From NCBI RefSeq assembly GCF_013374995.1, contig NZ_CP056030.1, forward strand, positions 1,086,501 to 1,150,500: a stretch of 64,000 nucleotides of DNA, in the 5' to 3' direction. A model generated the notes under the pieces. It did no database searches and was not told the origin of the DNA. It was given only the letters and a program-made list of their open reading frames with translations. The stretch's first letter is position 1, and each line of letters opens with the position of its first letter. A program made the translations under genes and the position numbers. Of the stretch, positions 30,002-41,012 are shown one piece after another. The stretch is from Pseudomonas eucalypticola (lineage in GTDB: Bacteria; Pseudomonadota; Gammaproteobacteria; Pseudomonadales; Pseudomonadaceae).

Positions 30002-30017
30002 TCCCTGCGTGCATTGA

Positions 30018-30620
30018 CTATAAATCAACAATGATATCAACCTTGGACTCTAAGTTGATGCGTATGTAAGGCAAGTTGCTGGCGCCCATGGTTACGTCCA
30101 ATAGCCAGCCTGCTGGGATCATACCTTGGACGACCGGTCCTTTCTTGACCAGCGCCACGCCCCCTTCTTCCCAGCTTGCTATGAAATGACCCACCTGCCA
30201 TCCCGACGCAGCGTCCAGAGTTTGTACATCGGAGGTCCCATAGTGGTACTCGGGATCATCCCAGAATTTCAGCAGTACCCGGAAGAAGATGCCTGTCACG
30301 GAGGTAGGATAGTCGATGGTATTAGGAATGTATTGCCCAAGATAGTTTCGATTGACGGCTTGCAGCGGCAGGCTGTCAACACGGACGAAGGTCTTGCGTT
30401 GCAGTGGCGCTACCGATTGAAAAAGAGGTAGCTGATCCTCCGTCGCTCTGGTGATGGTTATGCTTGTAGGAGGGGAGATTGAGATTACATTCATGCTTGA
30501 TTCCGCTGCATAACTTGCAGCGCCTACAAGAGCGGGCTCGTCGATGAAAGGCTGACCGCGCTGTGCTGCAGCCGCAGGGTTAAGGGTAACCACGCTGCCG
30601 GGAACAAATTGCTTTGTCAT
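30018..30620 (-). CDS. Orphan protein of unknown function
   Basis: 200 residues, not recognised. No signal peptide or membrane helix is evident; the chain is rich in Val/Ile/Pro/Tyr with segments FRVLLKFWDDPEYHYG and QVGHFIASWEEGGVALVKKG, suggesting a soluble beta-rich protein. A proper Shine-Dalgarno (GAGGTGG, 4-5 bases before the ATG) supports translation. The gene and the following 400 bp are clearly richer in A/T than the neighbours, which suggests recent acquisition. No partner gene is near. Confidence 0.65.
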   Translation of the reverse strand: MTKQFVPGSVVTLNPAAAAQRGQPFIDEPALVGAASYAAESSMNVISISPPTSITITRATEDQLPLFQSVAPLQRKTFVRVDSLPLQAVNRNYLGQYIPNTIDYPTSVTGIFFRVLLKFWDDPEYHYGTSDVQTLDAASGWQVGHFIASWEEGGVALVKKGPVVQGMIPAGWLLDVTMGASNLPYIRINLESKVDIIVDL

Positions 30621-31019
30621 ATTCCACCTCGGAAATTACAATATGGCGCGCCAAAGGCGTGTGTTTGGTCGTGCGAATAAGGATGCCGTCAACACGTCCG
30701 AAGGTACCCGAGAGAGGCGGGCATGAGTACTGCTATATTTGACAGTAAATAAAGTGTGTGCGGTCTGATGTGATGGACATTTCAATCGTTATTTCTTGAA
30801 TGAAATTGTTCGGTTTTCGTGGGTCGTAATAAAGCGCGTCGATATGAGCAACGGTTCCTCCAGGTGTTGTGCCAGTTCGCTTTTCAGCATTTCCATATGT
30901 CCAGTTGCGTACCGGCTCGCGTCGAGGTCTCCTTCATCGGCAAAAGTTGACAGGCATTATGAGGTGGGTTGTAGGTTTCTATTCACCATCAATAGGATGC
31001 ATTGATATATACAGGATCG
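30621..31019. other. AT-rich intergenic region, no gene seen
   Basis: About 400 bp between the orphan gene start and the glutaredoxin stop. Composition is clearly more A/T-rich than the flanks. Short open frames (for example 30796-31005) have no Shine-Dalgarno or coding bias. I see no repeat ends or attachment site. Confidence 0.6.
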
Positions 31020-31400
31020 CTATCGAGTGGTGCTGGAGTTGGTTTGGAATGATTGAAGGGCATGAATGATATCCGCTTCTCTATACTGTCGCAGCAGCAC
31101 GCCATTGACATCCAGCACGGGAATACCCCGCCCGCCCAGTGCTTCATAGCGCTGGCGGGCCTCTGCGTTCTTGTCGATGTCGAACTCCTGGTACGCCACG
31201 CCCTGGCGGTCCAGGAACCGGCGAAAGTCCTTGCAGTACCCGCACCAGTCAGTCGAGTACAACGTTACCTGGGCGTGGGCGCGTGCCTGCGCGGTCAGCT
31301 GCGAGGTGGGGCTGAAGAACGCTTCGATCTTGCCCCACTGCTGGGCGATCACCACCACCAGCAGTATGGGCAACACACGTTTCAGGGTCTTGTTCAGCAC
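31020..31400 (-). CDS. Membrane-anchored glutaredoxin-fold protein
   Basis: 126 residues. A single N-terminal hydrophobic helix (about 9-20, VLPILLVVVIAQQW) precedes a glutaredoxin domain with VTLYSTDWCGYCKDF (active Cys-Gly-Tyr-Cys near residue 53), the cis-Pro in GIPVLDV and a final ALQSF helix. It would reduce or exchange disulphides; with an N-terminal anchor the domain may face the periplasm. Its start is 4 bp from the yejK stop, so the two are probably co-transcribed. Confidence 0.85.
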   Translation of the reverse strand: MLNKTLKRVLPILLVVVIAQQWGKIEAFFSPTSQLTAQARAHAQVTLYSTDWCGYCKDFRRFLDRQGVAYQEFDIDKNAEARQRYEALGGRGIPVLDVNGVLLRQYREADIIHALQSFQTNSSTTR

Positions 31401-31404
31401 CTGC

Positions 31405-32412
31405 TCAGTCCTTGCGGCGCTTGAGCTGGTCGGTCAGCTGGGTGGGCAGGCCCTTGATGATCAAGGTGCCGGCCTCTTCGTCGTACTCAATCTTGGAGCC
31501 CAACAGGTGGGCTTCGAAGCTGATGGACAGACCCTCGGCGCGGCCGGTGAAGCGGCGGAACTGGTTCAAGGTGCGCTTGTCGGCCGGTATCTCCGGGGAC
31601 AACCCGTAGTCTTTGTTGCGGATGTGGTCGTAGAAGGCGCGCGGACGGTCTTCGTCGATCAGCCCCGACAGCTCTTCCAGGGCCACGGGTTCGCCGTGCT
31701 TGGTCTGGCTGGTGGCGTACTCCACCAGGGCCTGGGTCTTCTCGCGGGCGGCTTCCTCGGGCAGGTCTTCGCTTTCGACGAAGTCGCTGAAGGCCTTGAG
31801 CAGGGTGCGGGTTTCGCCCGGGCCGTCAACCCCTTCCTGGCAGCCGATGAAGTCGCGGAAGTACTCCGAGACTTTCTTGCCGTTCTTGCCCTTGATGAAC
31901 GAGATGTATTGCTTGGAGTTCTTGTTGTTCTGCCACTCGGAGATGTTGATGCGCGCGGCCAGGTGCAGCTGGCCCAGGTCCAGGTGGCGCGACGGCGTCA
32001 CGTCGAGCTCGGCGTTCACCGCCACGCCTTCGCTGTGGTGCAGCAGGGCGATGGCCAGGTAGTCGGTCATGCCCTGCTGGTAGTGGGCGAACAGCACGTG
32101 GCCGCCGGTGGACAGATTGGACTCTTCCATCAGTTTTTGCAGGTGCTCGACAGCCTGGCGGCTGAAGCGGGTGAAGTCCTGCTCGGCGTCCAGGTACTGC
32201 TTCAGCCAGCCGCTGAAAGGGTGGGCCCCGGACTCGGCATGAAACAGGCCCCAGGCTTTGCCTTGCTTGGCGTTGTAGTTGTCGTTGAGGTCGGCCAGCA
32301 GGTTTTCGATGGCCTGGGATTCGCCCAATTCCGAATCACGGGCGTGCAGCACGGCAGGGGTGCCGTCGGGTTTCTTTTCGATCAAATGGACAATGCTGTG
32401 ACGGATCGGCAT
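31405..32412 (-). CDS. yejK: Nucleoid-associated protein YejK (NdpA)
   Basis: 335 residues, identical in length to E. coli YejK, a nucleoid protein found with topoisomerases. Conserved segments seen: [11 protein letters not shown] at the start, [36 protein letters not shown] and [19 protein letters not shown]. The ATG at 32412 is used because [11 protein letters not shown] is the family start; the open frame extends 26 codons upstream as noise. Divergent from hupN across 409 bp. Confidence 0.94.
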   Translation of the reverse strand: MPIRHSIVHLIEKKPDGTPAVLHARDSELGESQAIENLLADLNDNYNAKQGKAWGLFHAESGAHPFSGWLKQYLDAEQDFTRFSRQAVEHLQKLMEESNLSTGGHVLFAHYQQGMTDYLAIALLHHSEGVAVNAELDVTPSRHLDLGQLHLAARINISEWQNNKNSKQYISFIKGKNGKKVSEYFRDFIGCQEGVDGPGETRTLLKAFSDFVESEDLPEEAAREKTQALVEYATSQTKHGEPVALEELSGLIDEDRPRAFYDHIRNKDYGLSPEIPADKRTLNQFRRFTGRAEGLSISFEAHLLGSKIEYDEEAGTLIIKGLPTQLTDQLKRRKD

Positions 32413-32821
32413 GGGCTTCTCGGTGCGTCGAAAGGGGAAGGCCAAGGGCGAGCGTGTCGGCCTTGTGCAAAGGCGCCAAGTGTAACGCAACTGGGGGTTT
32501 GGCGGCCTGGCGCGGTAGTTTCAGCCCGTGAAATCGAGACTTTTGTCTATTTTTCAATCAATCAGGCGATAAACCTGAACAAATGGCCAGGTAGTGGCGG
32601 ATATTTCTGTTTCTGTGTGCTAGTTTTGCCCGGTCTTGCGCTCCATAAGGGCGCATCGCCCGCAGATAGCTGCCGTCAGGTCGAACCAAATACCGATTTG
32701 TGCATCTACATTCGCGATTGGCGTGGCTGTAGACCGATTGCCGAACCCTGGGGGTTACGGCGTTTTTGACTGATGTTGCACTCTGCAATCCAACTGAATT
32801 TGATAGGGAAGGAACACCACC
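32413..32821. other. yejK-hupN divergent promoter region
   Basis: 409 bp without a credible gene. It must hold both promoters. AAGGA is seen 7-11 bases before the hupN ATG. Poly-T stretches (about 32535-32555) suggest an AT-rich upstream element. No definite operator could be read. Confidence 0.55.
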
Positions 32822-33103
32822 ATGGCATTGACCAAAGACCAACTGATCGCCGACATCGCTGAAGCCATCGACGCGCCAAAAACCACCGCGCGCAATGCTC
32901 TCGAGCAACTGGGCCAGATCGTTGCCGACCAGCTGGAAAATGGCAGCGAAATCACTCTGCCAGGCATTGGCAAGCTGAAAATCACCGAGCGTCCTGCTCG
33001 CACCGGCCGCAACCCTTCGACTGGCGCCCCGATCGAAATCGCCGCCAAGAAAGTCGTCAAGTTTGTTCCAGCCAAAGTGCTGACCGATTCGGTTAACAAG
33101 TAA
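32822..33103 (+). CDS. hupN: HU-family DNA-binding protein
   Basis: 93 residues, a nucleoid-packing protein that binds bent DNA as a dimer. It has the HU signature region GIGKLKITERPARTGRNPSTG (arm with RTGRNP) and the C-terminal KFVPAKVL. The gene next to yejK and valS in P. putida is hupN, one of three HU genes there; the symbol rests on that synteny. A very strong terminator follows. Confidence 0.85.
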   Translation: MALTKDQLIADIAEAIDAPKTTARNALEQLGQIVADQLENGSEITLPGIGKLKITERPARTGRNPSTGAPIEIAAKKVVKFVPAKVLTDSVNK

Positions 33104-33120
33104 TTTTGTAACCAGTCGTT

Positions 33121-33157
33121 AAAAAGCCGTGGCCGGGCAACCGGTCACGGCTTTTTT
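33121..33157. terminator. Bidirectional terminator between hupN and rlmF
   Basis: AAAAAGCCGTG and CACGGCTTTTTT flank a GC core (33121-33157), giving an A-tract, a stem of about 12 pairs and a T-tract. It serves both convergent genes. Confidence 0.9.
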
Positions 33158-33181
33158 GTACCTGCGAGTTTCGCCCAGCGG

Positions 33182-34132
33182 CTACCGGGTGTTGGGTGTG
33201 TACCAGGCTTTCTGCTGTGCCTCGGTCTGGAAGGTCCAGGCCACGAAGCGGCTCTGCTTCTGCCCTTGGCCCATTTCCACCACCCGCACTTGCACCGCAC
33301 CGGCCTTTTTCAGCGCCGATTGAATCGGCGGCAGGTTCGATGCCTTGGACACCAGGGTGCTGAACCACAGCACTTGTGAGCCCACCGCCACGCTTTCGTT
33401 GATCAACTGAGTAACGAAGCGAATTTCCCCGCCTTCGCACCACAGTTCATTGTGCTGCCCACCGAAGTTGAGCACCGGCAGCTTGCGCTTGGGGTCTGCC
33501 TTGCCCAGCGCGCGCCATTTGCGTTGGCTGCCGCGCGTGGCCTCTTCCAGTGAGGCGTGGAAGGGTGGGTTGCACAGGGTCAGGTCGAAACGCTCATCGG
33601 CCTTCAGCAGGCCGTTGAGGATGTGCTGGGTGTTGCCTTGCTGGCGCAAGCTGATGGCCTTGTCGAGCTTGTTGGCCTGGACGATGGCCTTGGCCGAGGC
33701 CAGGGCCACCGGGTCGATGTCCGAGCCCACGAACTGCCAGCGGTAGTCGCTGTGGCCCAGCAGCGGGTAGATGCAGTTGGCACCCACGCCGATGTCCAGT
33801 ACGCGCACCGAGGCGCCGCGGGGTATTTCGCCGCCGCTGAGTTCGGCCAGCAGGTCGGCGGCAGCGTGGATGTAGTCGGCGCGCCCGGGGATGGGCGGGC
33901 ACAGGTAGCCGTCGGGGATGTTCCAGTGCTGGATGCCGTAAAGCGCCTTGAGCAAGGCGCGGTTGAACACCTTGACCGCCGCCGGGTTGGCGAAGTCGAT
34001 GCTTTCCTTGCCGTACGGGTTGAGGATCACGAACTGGCCGAGCTCAGGGCTGCTCTTGATCAACTGGGGGAAGTCGTAACGGCCCTGATGGCGGTTGCGG
34101 GGGTGAAAGCCGGGTTTGCTGGGGGCGGACAT
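33182..34132 (-). CDS. rlmF: 23S rRNA (adenine-1618-N6)-methyltransferase RlmF
   Basis: 316 residues. Methylates A1618 of 23S rRNA using S-adenosylmethionine. Signs: the N-terminal [12 protein letters not shown], the SAM loop [13 protein letters not shown], the catalytic LCNPPFHAS (NPPF) motif and the C-terminal RFVAWTF. Length is normal for the family. It lies convergent with hupN and 128 bp from valS, a gap mostly taken by a long palindrome. Confidence 0.95.
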   Translation of the reverse strand: MSAPSKPGFHPRNRHQGRYDFPQLIKSSPELGQFVILNPYGKESIDFANPAAVKVFNRALLKALYGIQHWNIPDGYLCPPIPGRADYIHAAADLLAELSGGEIPRGASVRVLDIGVGANCIYPLLGHSDYRWQFVGSDIDPVALASAKAIVQANKLDKAISLRQQGNTQHILNGLLKADERFDLTLCNPPFHASLEEATRGSQRKWRALGKADPKRKLPVLNFGGQHNELWCEGGEIRFVTQLINESVAVGSQVLWFSTLVSKASNLPPIQSALKKAGAVQVRVVEMGQGQKQSRFVAWTFQTEAQQKAWYTPNTR

Positions 34133-34154
34133 GTGCGCGCTCCGGTAGAAGTGA

Positions 34155-34245
34155 ATGTGGGACCGGGCGAAGCTCGGGAAGGGGGCGCCGCGGTATATCT
34201 GCTATACCGCGGCGCCCCCTTCCCGAGCTCCGCCCGGTCCCACAT
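34155..34245. repeat. Near-perfect palindrome with 43-base arms
   Basis: The arm at 34155-34197 recurs inverted at 34203-34245 with a single mismatch (A against G at the 16th base), around a 5-base loop. Arms begin ATGTGGGACCGGGCG and end GCGGTATA. It fills the gap between the rlmF start and the valS stop. It could extrude a cruciform or act as a very strong RNA hairpin ending valS transcription; a repeat or mobile-element remnant is also possible. No flanking duplication was seen. Confidence 0.9.
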
Positions 34246-34260
34246 GGGCCCGCTGAAGAT

Positions 34261-37107
34261 TTACAGGCTGGCGATGCGCGCGTGCTGTTCGGCGAGCTTG
34301 CTCAGGGCCTGCTCGGCTTCAGCCAGCTTGGCGCGCTCTTTGTCGATGACCGCCGGTGGTGCCTTGTCGACGAAGGCGGCGTTGGACAGCTTGCCGCCCA
34401 CCCGTTGCACTTCGCCCTGCAGGCGCTGAATTTCCTTGTCCAGACGGGCCAGCTCCGCGTCCTTGTCGATCAGACCGGCCATGGGTACCAGCACTTCCAG
34501 CTCGCCCACCAGTGCCGTGGCGCTCAACGGCGCTTCGGCGCCGGCTTGCAGCACGGTGATGGATTCCAGCTTCGCCAGCTTCTTGAGCAGGGCCTCGTTT
34601 TCCACCAGGCGGCGCTGGTCTTCGGCGTTGGCGTTTTTCAGGAACAGCGCCAGGGGCTTGCCCGGGCCGATGTTCATCTCGCCACGAATGTTGCGCACGC
34701 CCAGCATCAGGCCTTTGAGCCATTCGATGTCGTCTTCGGCCGCCTGGTCGATGCGTGCTTCCACGGCCACTGGCCACGGTTGCAGCATGATGGTCTTGCC
34801 TTCGGCACCGACCAGCGGCGCCAGGCGCTGCCAGATTTCTTCGGTGATGAATGGCATGAACGGATGCGCCAGGCGCATGGCCACTTCCAGCACGCGCACC
34901 AGGGTGCGGCGGGTGCCGCGCTGACGCTCGACCGGCGCGTTCTCGTCCCACAGCACAGGCTTGGACAGTTCCAGGTACCAGTCGCAGTACTGGTTCCAGA
35001 TGAACTCGTACAGGGCTTGGGCGGCCAGGTCGAAGCGGAACTGGTCCAACTGGCGGGTCACTTCGGCTTCGGTGCGCTGCAGTTGCGAGATGATCCAGCG
35101 GTCCGCCAGCGACAGCTCGTAGGCTTCACCGTTCTGGCCGCAGTCTTCGCCCTTGTCCAGCACGTAGCGCGCCGCGTTCCAGATCTTGTTGCAGAAGTTG
35201 CGGTAGCCTTCGACACGGCCCATGTCGAACTTGATGTCGCGGCCAGTGGAAGCCAGCGAGCAGAACGTGAAGCGCAGGGCGTCTGTACCGTAGCTGGCGA
35301 TGCCGTCGGCGAATTCGGCGCGGGTCTGCTTCTCGATGGCTTTCTGCAGCTTGGGCTGCATCAGGCCGGTGGTGCGCTTCTGCACCAGGGCTTCGAGTTC
35401 GATGCCGTCGATGATGTCCAGCGGGTCAAGCACGTTGCCCTTGGACTTGGACATCTTCTGGCCCTGGCCGTCGCGCACCAGGCCGTGCACGTAAACGGTC
35501 TTGAACGGCACTTGCGGGGTGCCGTCCTCGTCCTTCACCAGGTGCATGGTCAGCATGATCATCCGGGCGACCCAGAAGAAAATGATGTCGAAACCGGTCA
35601 CCAGCACGTCGGTGGAGTGGAATTTCTTCAGGAACTCGGTCTGTTCCGGCCAGCCCAGGGTGGAGAATGTCCACAGGCCCGAGCTGAACCAGGTGTCCAG
35701 TACGTCGTTGTCCTGGTTCAGGACCACGTCGGCGCCCAGGCCGTTGCTGGCACGCACTTCCTCTTCGCTGCGGCCGACGTAGACCTTGCCGGCCTCGTCG
35801 TACCAGGCGGGAATGCGGTGGCCCCACCACAGCTGACGGCTGATGCACCAGTCCTGGATATCGCGCATCCACGAGAAGTACATGTTCTCGTACTGCTTGG
35901 GCACGAACTGGATACGACCGTCTTCAACGGCAGCGATCGCAGGCTCGGCCAGGGGTTTGGTGGACACGTACCACTGGTCGGTGAGCCACGGCTCGATGAT
36001 GGTGCCCGAGCGGTCGCCCTTCGGCACTTTCAGCGCGTGGTCGTCGACGCTGACCAACAGGCCGGCGGCGTCGAAGGCTGCGACGATCTGCTTGCGCGCT
36101 TCAAAGCGATCCAGGCCGGCGTACTCGGCCGGGATCTTGCCGTCGATGCTTTCGTTCAGCGTGCCGTCCAGGTTGAACACCTGGCAGGCCGGCAGCACGG
36201 CGGCATTCTTGTCGAAAATGTTCAGCAACGGAAGATTGTGGCGCTTGCCGACTTCGTAGTCGTTGAAGTCGTGGGCCGGGGTGATCTTCACGCAGCCGGT
36301 ACCGAACTCGGGGTCGCAGTAATCATCGGCGATGATCGGGATGCGGCGGCCCACCAGGGGCAGCTCGACGAACTGGCCGATCAGGGCCTGATAGCGCGGG
36401 TCGTTCGGGTTCACGGCCACGGCGGCGTCGCCGAGCATGGTTTCCGGGCGGGTGGTGGCGACGATCAGGTAATCCAAGCCTTCAGCGGTCTTGGCGCCGT
36501 CGGCCAGCGGGTAGCGCAGGTTCCACAGCGAGCCCTTCTCGTCGTGGTTTTCCACTTCCAGGTCGGAAATGGCGGTGTGCAGCTTGGTGTCCCAGTTGAC
36601 CAGGCGCTTGCCGCGGTAGATCAGGCCGTCTTCATGCAGGCGCACGAAGGCTTCCTTGACCGCTTCCGACAGGCCGTCGTCCATGGTGAAACGCTCGCGG
36701 CTCCAGTCCACGGACGAGCCCAGGCGGCGGATCTGGCGGCTGATGTTACCGCCGGACTGGTCCTTCCATTCCCAGACCTTCTCCAGGAATTTCTCGCGGC
36801 CCAGGTCGTGGCGGTTCTGGCCCTGGGCTTCGAGTTGACGCTCTACCAGCATCTGGGTGGCGATACCGGCGTGGTCGGTACCCGGTTGCCACAAGGTGTT
36901 GCGGCCCTGCATGCGGCGGAAACGGATCAGGGCATCCATGATCGCGTTGTTGAAACCATGGCCCATGTGCAGGCTGCCGGTGACGTTCGGCGGCGGGATC
37001 ATGATGGTGTACGGGTCGCCCGCCCCTTGCGGAGCGAAATAGTTCTCGGACTCCCAGGTCTGGTACCAGGAAGTTTCAATGGCGTGCGGCTGGTAGGTCT
37101 TATCCAT
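34261..37107 (-). CDS. valS: Valyl-tRNA synthetase
   Basis: 948 residues, class I synthetase charging tRNA-Val, with an editing domain. Motifs: HIGH-type ([10 protein letters not shown], residues about 42-52), KMSKS in [10 protein letters not shown], the CP1 editing region between, and a C-terminal coiled-coil ([20 protein letters not shown]). The ATG at 37107 is chosen since the family starts MDKTYQP; the frame goes 8 codons further. It follows the small conserved gene and holC in the same direction; no frameshifts seen. Confidence 0.97.
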   Translation of the reverse strand: MDKTYQPHAIETSWYQTWESENYFAPQGAGDPYTIMIPPPNVTGSLHMGHGFNNAIMDALIRFRRMQGRNTLWQPGTDHAGIATQMLVERQLEAQGQNRHDLGREKFLEKVWEWKDQSGGNISRQIRRLGSSVDWSRERFTMDDGLSEAVKEAFVRLHEDGLIYRGKRLVNWDTKLHTAISDLEVENHDEKGSLWNLRYPLADGAKTAEGLDYLIVATTRPETMLGDAAVAVNPNDPRYQALIGQFVELPLVGRRIPIIADDYCDPEFGTGCVKITPAHDFNDYEVGKRHNLPLLNIFDKNAAVLPACQVFNLDGTLNESIDGKIPAEYAGLDRFEARKQIVAAFDAAGLLVSVDDHALKVPKGDRSGTIIEPWLTDQWYVSTKPLAEPAIAAVEDGRIQFVPKQYENMYFSWMRDIQDWCISRQLWWGHRIPAWYDEAGKVYVGRSEEEVRASNGLGADVVLNQDNDVLDTWFSSGLWTFSTLGWPEQTEFLKKFHSTDVLVTGFDIIFFWVARMIMLTMHLVKDEDGTPQVPFKTVYVHGLVRDGQGQKMSKSKGNVLDPLDIIDGIELEALVQKRTTGLMQPKLQKAIEKQTRAEFADGIASYGTDALRFTFCSLASTGRDIKFDMGRVEGYRNFCNKIWNAARYVLDKGEDCGQNGEAYELSLADRWIISQLQRTEAEVTRQLDQFRFDLAAQALYEFIWNQYCDWYLELSKPVLWDENAPVERQRGTRRTLVRVLEVAMRLAHPFMPFITEEIWQRLAPLVGAEGKTIMLQPWPVAVEARIDQAAEDDIEWLKGLMLGVRNIRGEMNIGPGKPLALFLKNANAEDQRRLVENEALLKKLAKLESITVLQAGAEAPLSATALVGELEVLVPMAGLIDKDAELARLDKEIQRLQGEVQRVGGKLSNAAFVDKAPPAVIDKERAKLAEAEQALSKLAEQHARIASL

Positions 37108-37182
37108 GCTCGGCGGGACCCTAATAGGCATTTATTCAGGAAAGCCGATTAGTATAGCGGCAGCTGCAAGCTTCAAGCTACC

Positions 37183-37215
37183 AGCGGCAAGAAGGTCCTT
37201 GCCATTCTTGCCGCT
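37183..37215 (-). other. Hairpin upstream of valS
   Basis: AGCGGCAAGAA (37183-37193) and TTCTTGCCGCT (37205-37215) form a perfect 11-bp stem with an 11-base loop in the 120-bp gap between the 124-residue gene and valS. It resembles dispersed Pseudomonas CAAGC-rich hairpins and may limit read-through into valS. Confidence 0.5.
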
Positions 37216-37227
37216 CGCAGCCCGCGG

Positions 37228-37602
37228 CTATGGCTGCTGCAGCAGCCGTTCCATCCGCGCTTCGAGGCGACGCTTGATTTCGGTTTCGATGTGCGGGGCG
37301 AAATCATCGATCACGTCTTGCATGATCAACTGGGCGGCGGCACGCAGTTCGGCGTCCAGGTGCAGCAGGGTGTCCTGGCGGTTCTGCGCCGGGGTGGCCG
37401 GCTCAGGGGCTGGCTTGATGGCGGCAGCCTCGGCCTGGGTTTGCGCTTCAAGCTGGTCGAAGAGCAAAGGGATCTGTTCGTCGCTGACCACGGTCTCGGT
37501 CAGCAGCGGCGGTTGCAGGGTGTCGTCGCCGAGCAGTTTGCGGATCGATTCCAGGTCGTCCAGCAGGTGCGCGGATCTAGGCATTTTTTTCGCAGTGTCC
37601 AT
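37228..37602 (-). CDS. Conserved hypothetical protein between holC and valS
   Basis: 124 residues, mostly helical and acidic, with no membrane segment. The N-terminus (PRSAHLLDDLESIRKLLGD) and the C-terminal amphipathic helix (DFAPHIETEIKRRLEARMERLLQQ) are the recognisable parts. From memory a gene of this kind sits between holC and valS in Pseudomonas generally. It is 7 bp from holC, suggesting co-expression and possibly a link to DNA polymerase III, but no function is established. Confidence 0.75.
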   Translation of the reverse strand: MDTAKKMPRSAHLLDDLESIRKLLGDDTLQPPLLTETVVSDEQIPLLFDQLEAQTQAEAAAIKPAPEPATPAQNRQDTLLHLDAELRAAAQLIMQDVIDDFAPHIETEIKRRLEARMERLLQQP

Positions 37603-37609
37603 CGTTGGC

Positions 37610-38038
37610 TCAGAGTCGCTGTAAGCGGTGATCTTGCAGAGGATAGCCCTGTTCGCGGTAGAAACGGAAACTCTCCCGTGCCGCCTGACGAATAGCAGGG
37701 TCTTCGACCACCACCTCGGCCACGCGGGCGAAGCGGCCGGCGAAGGTGGGCACCCTCAGGTCCAGGTTCACCAGCAGGTCCTGGTGCGACGCGGGCGCGT
37801 CCGCCAGCCCCAGGGCGATCACGGCATCGGGGTCTTCCTCGGCCAGGCTGTGGGGTACGAAGCTTTCGCCCTTGAACGCCCACAGGCGGGCATCGAGCTG
37901 CTCGCGCTGCGCGGGATCGCTGCAATGCAGGTACACCCGGTGGCCCAGGCGCCAGGCCTTTTCCACCAGCTTGCAGGCGAAGTCCAGCCGCGCCGCGGGC
38001 AGCGGGCTGGGCAGAATATAGAAATCGACTTTGGTCAT
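37610..38038 (-). CDS. holC: DNA polymerase III chi subunit
   Basis: 142 residues; clamp-loader accessory subunit that links the holoenzyme to single-strand binding protein. Family signs: the start MTKVDFYIL, CKLVEKAWRLGHRVYLHC and the C-terminal FRFYREQGYPLQDHRL. Spacing to the 124-residue gene is 7 bp. It follows pepA in the same direction; a GC-rich hairpin-prone stretch of 60 bp lies between. Confidence 0.92.
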   Translation of the reverse strand: MTKVDFYILPSPLPAARLDFACKLVEKAWRLGHRVYLHCSDPAQREQLDARLWAFKGESFVPHSLAEEDPDAVIALGLADAPASHQDLLVNLDLRVPTFAGRFARVAEVVVEDPAIRQAARESFRFYREQGYPLQDHRLQRL

Positions 38039-38099
38039 TTCGGTCCTATCACACGTGCGGCCGGACCGCTCCCTGCCGGGGCGGTCTGGCCTGGCGTGC

Positions 38100-39896
<1,797 letters not shown>

Positions 39897-41012
39897 TTGA
39901 TCGTCTTCCGCTATCTGTCCCGTGAAGTCATGCTCACCCTCAGTGCCGTCAGCGCGGTACTGCTGGTGATCATCATGAGTGGGCGCTTCGTCAAGTACCT
40001 GGCCCAGGCCGCCTCGGGCGCCCTGGACCCAGGCGTGCTGTTCCTGATCATGGGCTACCGCCTGCCGGGTTTCCTGCAGTTGATCCTGCCCCTGGGCCTG
40101 TTCCTGGGTATCTTGCTGGCCTATGGTCGGCTGTATCTGGAAAGCGAGATGACCGTGCTGGCGGCCACTGGCATGAGCCAGCAACGGCTGCTGGCCTACA
40201 CCATGGCCCCGGCCGCGGTGGTGGCCCTGGTCGTCGCCTGGCTTAGCCTGAGCCTGGCGCCGCTGGGCGCGCAGCAGTTCTCGCAGGTGCTCAACCAGCA
40301 GGACGCCATGACCGAGTTCGATACTCTGGAGCCCGGCCGCTTCCAGGCCTTGCGTGACGAAAGCCGGGTGACCTACACCGAGACCATGAGCGACGACCGC
40401 ATCAACCTGGGCGGCGTGTTCATCTCGCAGAAGCGCCTGGGCCAGGACGCCAAGGACCGTGGCATCACCTTGTTGCTGGGTGAAAAAGGCCGCCAGGAGC
40501 GCCGCCCCGACGGCAGCCGCTACCTGATCCTGGACAACGGCTACCGGTATGACGGCATCCCGGGGCAGGCCGACTACCGCGCCATCCAGTACCAGACCTA
40601 CGGGGTCATGCTGCCCAAGCCCGAAGTCAGTGAAGAAGTCACCGACCGTGATGCCATCCCCAGCAGCAAACTGTTCAGCGGCGAGTCCACTGACAAGGCC
40701 GAGCTGCAATGGCGGCTGTCGCTGCCGTTGCTGGTGTTCATCGTGACGCTGATGGCGGTCCCGTTGGCACGGGTCAACCCGCGCCAGGGTCGTTTCCTCA
40801 AGCTGCTGCCGGCGATTCTTCTGTATATGGCTTACCTCACCGTCCTGATTTCCGCCCGTGGCGCCATGGAGAAGGGCAAGCTGCATTCGGCCCTGGGGCT
40901 GTGGTGGGTGCACGGGTTGTTCCTGATCATCGGCCTTGGCCTGATGTACTGGGAACCGCTGCGCCTGAAGCTGGCCAGCCGTCGCGCAGCGCCGGAGGTG
41001 GCCCATGGTTAA
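39897..41012 (+). CDS. lptF: LPS export permease LptF
   Basis: 371 residues. Forms with LptG the inner-membrane ABC permease that extracts LPS for transport to the outer membrane. Hydrophobic helices lie at about 15-35, 55-80, 100-120 and three near the C-terminus, with a periplasmic jellyroll domain between. The start is an unusual TTG: it gives the family N-terminus IVFRYLSREV and has GGAG 8 bases upstream, whereas no ATG fits. It overlaps lptG by 8 bp. Confidence 0.93.
   Translation: MIVFRYLSREVMLTLSAVSAVLLVIIMSGRFVKYLAQAASGALDPGVLFLIMGYRLPGFLQLILPLGLFLGILLAYGRLYLESEMTVLAATGMSQQRLLAYTMAPAAVVALVVAWLSLSLAPLGAQQFSQVLNQQDAMTEFDTLEPGRFQALRDESRVTYTETMSDDRINLGGVFISQKRLGQDAKDRGITLLLGEKGRQERRPDGSRYLILDNGYRYDGIPGQADYRAIQYQTYGVMLPKPEVSEEVTDRDAIPSSKLFSGESTDKAELQWRLSLPLLVFIVTLMAVPLARVNPRQGRFLKLLPAILLYMAYLTVLISARGAMEKGKLHSALGLWWVHGLFLIIGLGLMYWEPLRLKLASRRAAPEVAHG

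Noticed and set aside
30796..31005. Short frame in the AT-rich region
   Set aside because: No ribosome-binding site and no coding character; treated as intergenic.
34282..37152. 956-codon open frame opposite valS
   Set aside because: Same reason: antisense shadow of valS, with His/Val/Gly-rich noise composition.
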